Source of the DNA: Pseudomonas entomophila
GTDB lineage: Bacteria; Pseudomonadota; Gammaproteobacteria; Pseudomonadales; Pseudomonadaceae
Direction: 5' to 3'
Length of the DNA stretch: 60,175 bases
Assembly (NCBI RefSeq): GCF_013523125.1
Contig: NZ_JAAMQJ010000029.1
Location: 1 to 60,175, forward strand
Shown in pieces: positions 56,371 through 60,175 of this stretch. Numbering within the stretch: the stretch's first letter is position 1; every line of letters begins with the position of its first letter. The position numbers were made by a program, and so were the translations under genes. The notes beneath the pieces were generated by a model, which did no database searches, was not told the DNA's origin, and worked only from the letters and a program-made list of their open reading frames with translations.

Positions 56371-58650
56371 TCAGAGCGTCTTGTTCGCGCCGGGACCGAT
56401 CATCCGCGCCAGGCCCAGGTTCTTCAGCGCCAGTTGCAGCGAACTGTGGATGACCTGCGGGTTGTCATGGGACATCGCTTCGCCGAGCATTTCGCGCGCC
56501 TTGCCCATGTCGATCTGGCGCAGCATCCATTTCACCTTGGGCAGGTTGGTGGCGTTCATCGACAGGCTGTCGAAGCCCATCGCCATCAGCAGCACCGCCG
56601 CCGCCGGATCGCCCGCCATTTCGCCGCAGATGCTCACCGGCTTGCCCTCGGCATGGGCATCGCGTACCACGTTCTGCAAGGCTTGCAGGACGGCCGGGTG
56701 CAGGTAGTCGTAGAGGTCGGCGACCCGTGGGTTGTTGCGGTCCACTGCCAGCAGGTACTGGGTCAGGTCGTTGGAACCGACCGACAGGAAGTCAACCTGG
56801 CGCGCCAGTTCGCGGGTCTGGTAGACCGCTGCCGGGATCTCGACCATGACACCGACCGGCGGCATGGGCACGTCGGTGCCTTCGTCGCGCACCTCGCCCC
56901 AGGCCCGGTGGATCAGGTGCAGGGCTTCCTCCAGCTCGTGGATGCCGGAAATCATCGGCAGCAGGATGCGCAGGTTGTTCAACCCCTCACTGGCCTTGAG
57001 CATGGCGCGCGCCTGCACCAGGAAGATCTCCGGGTGGTCGAGGGTCACGCGGATGCCGCGCCAGCCCAGGAACGGGTTGTCTTCCTTGATCGGGAAATAC
57101 GACAGCGCCTTGTCGCCGCCGATGTCGAGGCTGCGCATGGTCACGGGGAGAGGATGGAAAGCCGCCAGCTGTTCACGGTAGATGGCCAGCTGCTCTTTTT
57201 CGCTGGGAAAGCGCTGGTTGATCATGAACGGCACTTCGGTGCGGTACAGCCCGACGCCCTCGGCGCCGCGTTGCTGGGCACGGGCGACGTCGGCGAGCAG
57301 GCCGGTGTTGACCCACAGCGGCATGCGGTGGCCGTCAGGCGTGATGCACGGCAGTTCGCGCAGCGCATCCAGGCCCTGGGCCAGCTGGCGCTCCTCCTCG
57401 ACCACCTCGCCATACTGCTTGCGCAGCACCTCGCTGGGGTTGGTGAAGACCTCGCCCTTGTAGCCGTCGACGATCAACTCGATGCCGTCGACCTTGGAAT
57501 ACGGCAGATCCACCAGGCCCATGACGGTAGGGATGCCCATCGCCCGAGCCAGGATGGCCACGTGGGAGTTGCCCGACCCCAGCACCGAGACCAGACCGGC
57601 CAGCTTGCCTTCCGGCACTTCGCCGAGCATCGCCGGGGTCAGCTCCTCGCTGACCAGGATGGTGTTGTCGGCATACACCAGGGTCGACTGTCGCGCCTCC
57701 TGCAAATACGCCAGCAGCCGGCGGCCCAGGTCCTTGACGTCCGAGGCGCGCTCGCGCAGGTAGGCGTCGTCCATCAGTTCGAAGCGGTTGACGTGCTCGG
57801 TCACCACCTGGCGCAGCGCGCCCTGGGCCCATTGCCCGGTGCGGATGACCTGCACCACCTCGCCCCCGAGCGCGGCGTCTTCGAGCATCATCAGGTAGAC
57901 GTCGAACAGCGCGCGCTCCTCGGGACGCAACTGCGTGGCCAGCTTGGCGGACAGGACACGCATGTCCTCGCGCACGCTTTCCAGGGCGGTGTTGAACAGC
58001 CGCAGCTCGGCGTCGACGTCGTCGACGGTCTTGTCGGGCACCACATCGAGGTCGGCCGGCGGCAGCATGACCACCGCGCGGCCGACCGCCGCACCGGGCG
58101 AACCGGGCACCCCGACGAAGCGCGCTTCCTGGATGCCCTTGCCCGGACGGCCGAGACCGCGGATCGAACCGGTGGCCTCGGCATGGGCGATGACCCCGGC
58201 GAGCTGCGCGCTCATGGTGACCAGGAAGGCTTCCTCGCCCTCGTCGAACTGACGGCGCTCCTTCTGCTGGATGACCACGACGCCGACGACCCGACGGTGG
58301 TGGATGATCGGTGCGCCGAGGAAGGACGCGAAACGTTCCTCGCCCGTCTCGGCGAAGTAGCGATAGCGCGGGTGGTCGGCCGCGTTCTCCAGGTTCAGCG
58401 GTTCTTCCCGCGTACCGACCAGACCGACCAGGCCCTCGTTGGGCGCCATGCTGACCTTGCCGATGGAGCGCTTGTTCAGGCCCTCGCTGGCCATCAGGAC
58501 GAACCGGTTGCTTTCCGGGTCGAGCAGGTAGACCGAGCAGACCTGACTGCCCATGGCCTCCTTCACACGCAAGACAATGATCCCCAACGCCGTCTTGAGA
58601 TCTTTGGCGGCGTTCACTTCCTGGACGATCTTGCGCAGCGTATTGAGCAT
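56371..58650 (-). CDS. ptsP: PtsP, enzyme I of the nitrogen PTS (EI-Ntr)
   Basis: 759 residues. An N-terminal GAF domain (about 1-150, VCSVYLLDPESNRFVLMASEG, ASFLGAPIIHHRRVVGVVVIQQKERR) senses nitrogen metabolites in the family. The EI region follows: the phosphorylated His in GSGNSHVAILARAMGIP, then the PEP-binding barrel with GVGLYRTEVPFM, TMRSLDIGGDKALSYF, and VEIPAAVYQTRELARQVDFLSVGSNDLTQY. It passes phosphate from PEP to NPr and EIIA-Ntr. rppH lies 22 bp upstream. Confidence 0.96.
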   Translation of the reverse strand: MLNTLRKIVQEVNAAKDLKTALGIIVLRVKEAMGSQVCSVYLLDPESNRFVLMASEGLNKRSIGKVSMAPNEGLVGLVGTREEPLNLENAADHPRYRYFAETGEERFASFLGAPIIHHRRVVGVVVIQQKERRQFDEGEEAFLVTMSAQLAGVIAHAEATGSIRGLGRPGKGIQEARFVGVPGSPGAAVGRAVVMLPPADLDVVPDKTVDDVDAELRLFNTALESVREDMRVLSAKLATQLRPEERALFDVYLMMLEDAALGGEVVQVIRTGQWAQGALRQVVTEHVNRFELMDDAYLRERASDVKDLGRRLLAYLQEARQSTLVYADNTILVSEELTPAMLGEVPEGKLAGLVSVLGSGNSHVAILARAMGIPTVMGLVDLPYSKVDGIELIVDGYKGEVFTNPSEVLRKQYGEVVEEERQLAQGLDALRELPCITPDGHRMPLWVNTGLLADVARAQQRGAEGVGLYRTEVPFMINQRFPSEKEQLAIYREQLAAFHPLPVTMRSLDIGGDKALSYFPIKEDNPFLGWRGIRVTLDHPEIFLVQARAMLKASEGLNNLRILLPMISGIHELEEALHLIHRAWGEVRDEGTDVPMPPVGVMVEIPAAVYQTRELARQVDFLSVGSNDLTQYLLAVDRNNPRVADLYDYLHPAVLQALQNVVRDAHAEGKPVSICGEMAGDPAAAVLLMAMGFDSLSMNATNLPKVKWMLRQIDMGKAREMLGEAMSHDNPQVIHSSLQLALKNLGLARMIGPGANKTL

Positions 58651-58672
58651 GGCTCGGGGTCGAACTCCGTCG

Positions 58673-59152
58673 TCAGTCGCGCGTCAGAAGACGCGGTGCA
58701 AGCTCTTTGAGGGCGCGCCGGTACACCTCGCGCTTGAATGTCACCACCTGGCCCAGCGGGTACCAGTAGCTCACCCAGCGCCAGCCGTCGAACTCCGGCT
58801 TGCCGGTCAGGTCCATCCTGACGCGCTGCTCGTTGCTCACCAGGCGCAGCAGGAACCACTTCTGCTTCTGGCCGATGCACAAGGGCTGGCTGTGCGTGCG
58901 CACCAGTCGCTGGGGCAGACGATAACGCAACCAGCCACGTGTGCAGGCCAGTATTTCCACGTCCTGGCGTTCCAGGCCGACTTCTTCGTTGAGCTCTCGG
59001 TACAAGGCTTCTTCCGGCGTCTCTTCAGGGTTGATGCCACCCTGGGGAAACTGCCAGGCATCCTGGTTGATCCGTCGAGCCCATAACACCTGTCCGGCAT
59101 CATTCGTGAGAATGATCCCGACATTGGGGCGGAAACCATCCGGGTCGATCAC
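58673..59152 (-). CDS. rppH: RNA pyrophosphohydrolase (Nudix)
   Basis: 159 residues. The start is GTG at 59152 ([27 protein letters not shown]), the standard RppH N-terminus. The Nudix box is [23 protein letters not shown] with its RELxEExGL core. It removes pyrophosphate from 5'-triphosphate mRNA ends to start decay. The frame extends 39 codons further without a plausible start. It precedes ptsP in one operon. Confidence 0.95.
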   Translation of the reverse strand: MIDPDGFRPNVGIILTNDAGQVLWARRINQDAWQFPQGGINPEETPEEALYRELNEEVGLERQDVEILACTRGWLRYRLPQRLVRTHSQPLCIGQKQKWFLLRLVSNEQRVRMDLTGKPEFDGWRWVSYWYPLGQVVTFKREVYRRALKELAPRLLTRD

Positions 59153-59293
59153 GGCAGCAACCTCGCAAACGCATGTCCAGGCATTGTTCCACAAAGCCTG
59201 CGAGCGCAGCAACGCGCCCGCCCGCTTATGTGCAGCGACCTGGAAACTCCGTATTCTGCGGGGTCTCACCCGAAGACGTTGCGAGCGACTGCG

Positions 59294-59950
59294 ATGCGCC
59301 TGGCTTTATTCGACCTGGACAACACCCTTCTCGGTGGCGACAGCGACCATGCCTGGGGCGACTACCTCTGCGCCCGAGGCGTGCTCGACCCGGTCATCTA
59401 CAAGCGCCGCAACGATGCGTTCTACCAGGATTACCTGGCCGGCACCCTCGACCTGCAGGCCTACCTGGCCTTTTCCCTGGAGATCCTCGCCGTGACCGAG
59501 CCGGCCACCTTGGCGCACTGGCACCAGGACTTCATGCGCGACTGCATCGAGCCGATCATCCTGCCCAAGGCCCTGGCGCTGCTGCAGCGGCACCGCGAGG
59601 CGGGCGACCAGTTGGTGATCATCACCGCGACCAACCGCTTCGTGACCGGCCCGATCGCCCGCCGCCTGGGCGTGCGTACGCTGCTGGCCACCGAATGCGA
59701 GCGCCGGGACGAACGCTTCACGGGCCGCAGTACCGATATACCGTGCTTCCGTGAAGGCAAGGTGACACGGCTCGAACGCTGGATGCTGGAGAACGGGCAT
59801 GACCTGGAGGACAGCTACTTCTACAGCGATTCGATGAACGACCTTCCACTGCTGGCGCGGGTGACCCACCCGGTGGCGGTGGACCCGGATCCAGCATTGC
59901 GGGCGGAAGCCGAGCGGCGGGGTTGGGAGGTCATGTCGTTGAGGGGATGA
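59294..59950 (+). CDS. HAD-IB family hydrolase (SerB-like phosphatase)
   Basis: 218 residues. Motif [20 protein letters not shown] carries the nucleophile and acid Asp; motif II is VIITATN; motif III and IV are KVTRLERWM and [16 protein letters not shown]. The cap domain is the C1 type of HAD-IB enzymes, whose members act on phosphoserine or histidinol phosphate; the substrate is not determined. It is divergent from rppH. Confidence 0.88.
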   Translation: MRLALFDLDNTLLGGDSDHAWGDYLCARGVLDPVIYKRRNDAFYQDYLAGTLDLQAYLAFSLEILAVTEPATLAHWHQDFMRDCIEPIILPKALALLQRHREAGDQLVIITATNRFVTGPIARRLGVRTLLATECERRDERFTGRSTDIPCFREGKVTRLERWMLENGHDLEDSYFYSDSMNDLPLLARVTHPVAVDPDPALRAEAERRGWEVMSLRG

Positions 59951-59995
59951 GGCCGGCGTGTCGCGCTGACGGGTTCTGTGGGCCCTGCGGGCCCA

Positions 59996-60056
59996 ATCGC
60001 GGGCAAGCCCGCTCCCACACCCGCCGTGGTGATGCAGCTCACAGTCCATGTGGGAG
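59996..60056. repeat. REP doublet, second copy interrupted
   Basis: An inverted-orientation REP at 59996-60019 (ATCGCGGGCAAGCCCGC running into TCCCACA) is exactly the reverse complement of the REP starting at 34675. After a 29-bp spacer a second REP starts in the other sense, TGTGGGAG (60049-60056), then breaks off and gives way to ATTCTATGG, the likely insertion-sequence end. Confidence 0.8.
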
Positions 60057-60175
60057 ATTCTATGGTAATTGCCAAGCGCTCAAGCGGCTTTTGGACGATA
60101 TTCCTCTCCGCTTCTGATCAGGGCAAAGACCACCCGAGCCAGCTTGCGGGCCAGCATGACCAGGACTTGAGTCTT
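60057..60175 (-). mobile_element. IS110-family insertion sequence, 3' end only (cut by window edge)
   Basis: Sequence beyond the broken REP changes in composition and encodes a transposase C-terminus at 60080-60175. The junction at 60056/60057 is inferred from the REP being cut after its first eight bases. IS110 elements lack inverted repeats, so none is expected. Related P. putida IS110-family elements (ISPpu9/ISPpu10 type) are known to insert in REPs. Confidence 0.6.
60080..60175 (-). CDS. IS110-family transposase, C-terminal fragment
   Basis: 31 residues to a TGA at 60080-60082 on the minus strand: KTQVLVMLARKLARVVFALI followed by RSGEEYRPKAA. The pattern of a basic helix (ARKLARVVFAL) followed by YRP near the end is the usual IS110/IS1111-type transposase C-terminus. 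The rest, with the DEDD and C-terminal Ser domains, lies outside the window. Too short for firmer placement. Confidence 0.65.
   Translation of the reverse strand, partial: KTQVLVMLARKLARVVFALIRSGEEYRPKAA

Noticed and set aside
56434..58710. 758-codon open frame antisense to ptsP
   Set aside because: Composition dominated by Arg/His/Gln/Val with no recognisable motif; the sense strand is a full PtsP.

Overview
The window is chromosomal DNA of a Pseudomonas, most probably of the P. putida group. The grounds are high G+C, dense short-gap gene packing, near-identity of many products to known Pseudomonas proteins (CadR, IlvD, MaeB, RpmE), a gene order I recognise from P. putida (pilMNPQ-ponA-maeB-rpmE-priA-argS ... 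pilT-yggS-proC-metXW ... ftsYEX-rpoH ... cadA/cadR-thyA-lgt-ptsP-rppH), and REP elements with the P. putida core (TGTGGGAGCGGGCTTGCC). The species is inferred; no rRNA or tRNA gene was seen. Almost everything is core genome.

Layout. 1-2811 (minus) is the pilMN-(pilO/pilP fusion)-pilQ operon of a reduced type IV pilus/DNA-uptake machine, divergent from ponA (PBP1A). 5550-8023 (minus) holds malic enzyme, a secreted SNase-like nuclease and ribosomal protein bL31. A 148-bp transposon-like palindrome (8145-8292) precedes priA. argS and an FtsN-like SPOR gene follow, then a TM2 protein and an NlpC/P60 hydrolase. 14597-17811 carries pilT divergent from yggS-proC-yggT. 18234-22234 is metX-metW-rdgB-hemW-DUF3392 (methionine synthesis, nucleotide-pool cleaning, haem insertion). 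22301-24736 (minus) is trmB, thiG, thiS and a DUF423 gene. mtgA faces rpoH; ftsX-ftsE-ftsY (minus) is the division/SRP cluster. Two M16 peptidase-like genes, rsmD and a YheT-type hydrolase run on the plus strand, followed by sseA (minus), coaD, a ferredoxin, mutM and an HDOD gene. 38601-45552 contains a DJ-1/PfpI protein, rlmI, a short MgtE with a long leader, ilvD and tcyP behind an AT-rich CysB-like region. folA, a DUF2868 membrane protein and a DUF3482 GTPase follow. cadA/cadR form a divergent metal-efflux locus with a MerR-type operator. 51762-52858 is a lower-G+C insert carrying an orphan gene resembling a polymorphic-toxin RNase domain. The right end holds thyA, lgt, a TauE/SafE permease, an NRDE protein, ptsP, rppH, an HAD phosphatase and, cut by the window edge, an IS110-family transposase that appears to sit inside a REP.

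What stands out. (1) A repeat family in three intergenic gaps (10561-10690, 13214-13321, 24154-24356): 7-bp-period arrays of the CAAGCTG type facing degenerate arrays of the reverse complement, two of the loci sharing the 12-mer CAAGCCAGAGCG. I know no standard name for it. (2) The orphan toxin-like gene in foreign-looking DNA with no visible immunity partner. (3) A PilO-PilP fusion with a secretin lacking AMIN domains. (4) The IS110/REP junction. (5) The 148-bp MITE-like palindrome before priA. (6) An MgtE channel without its N-terminal domain behind a foldable leader. (7) A hexanucleotide repeat coding a His-Asp tail in the metal pump.
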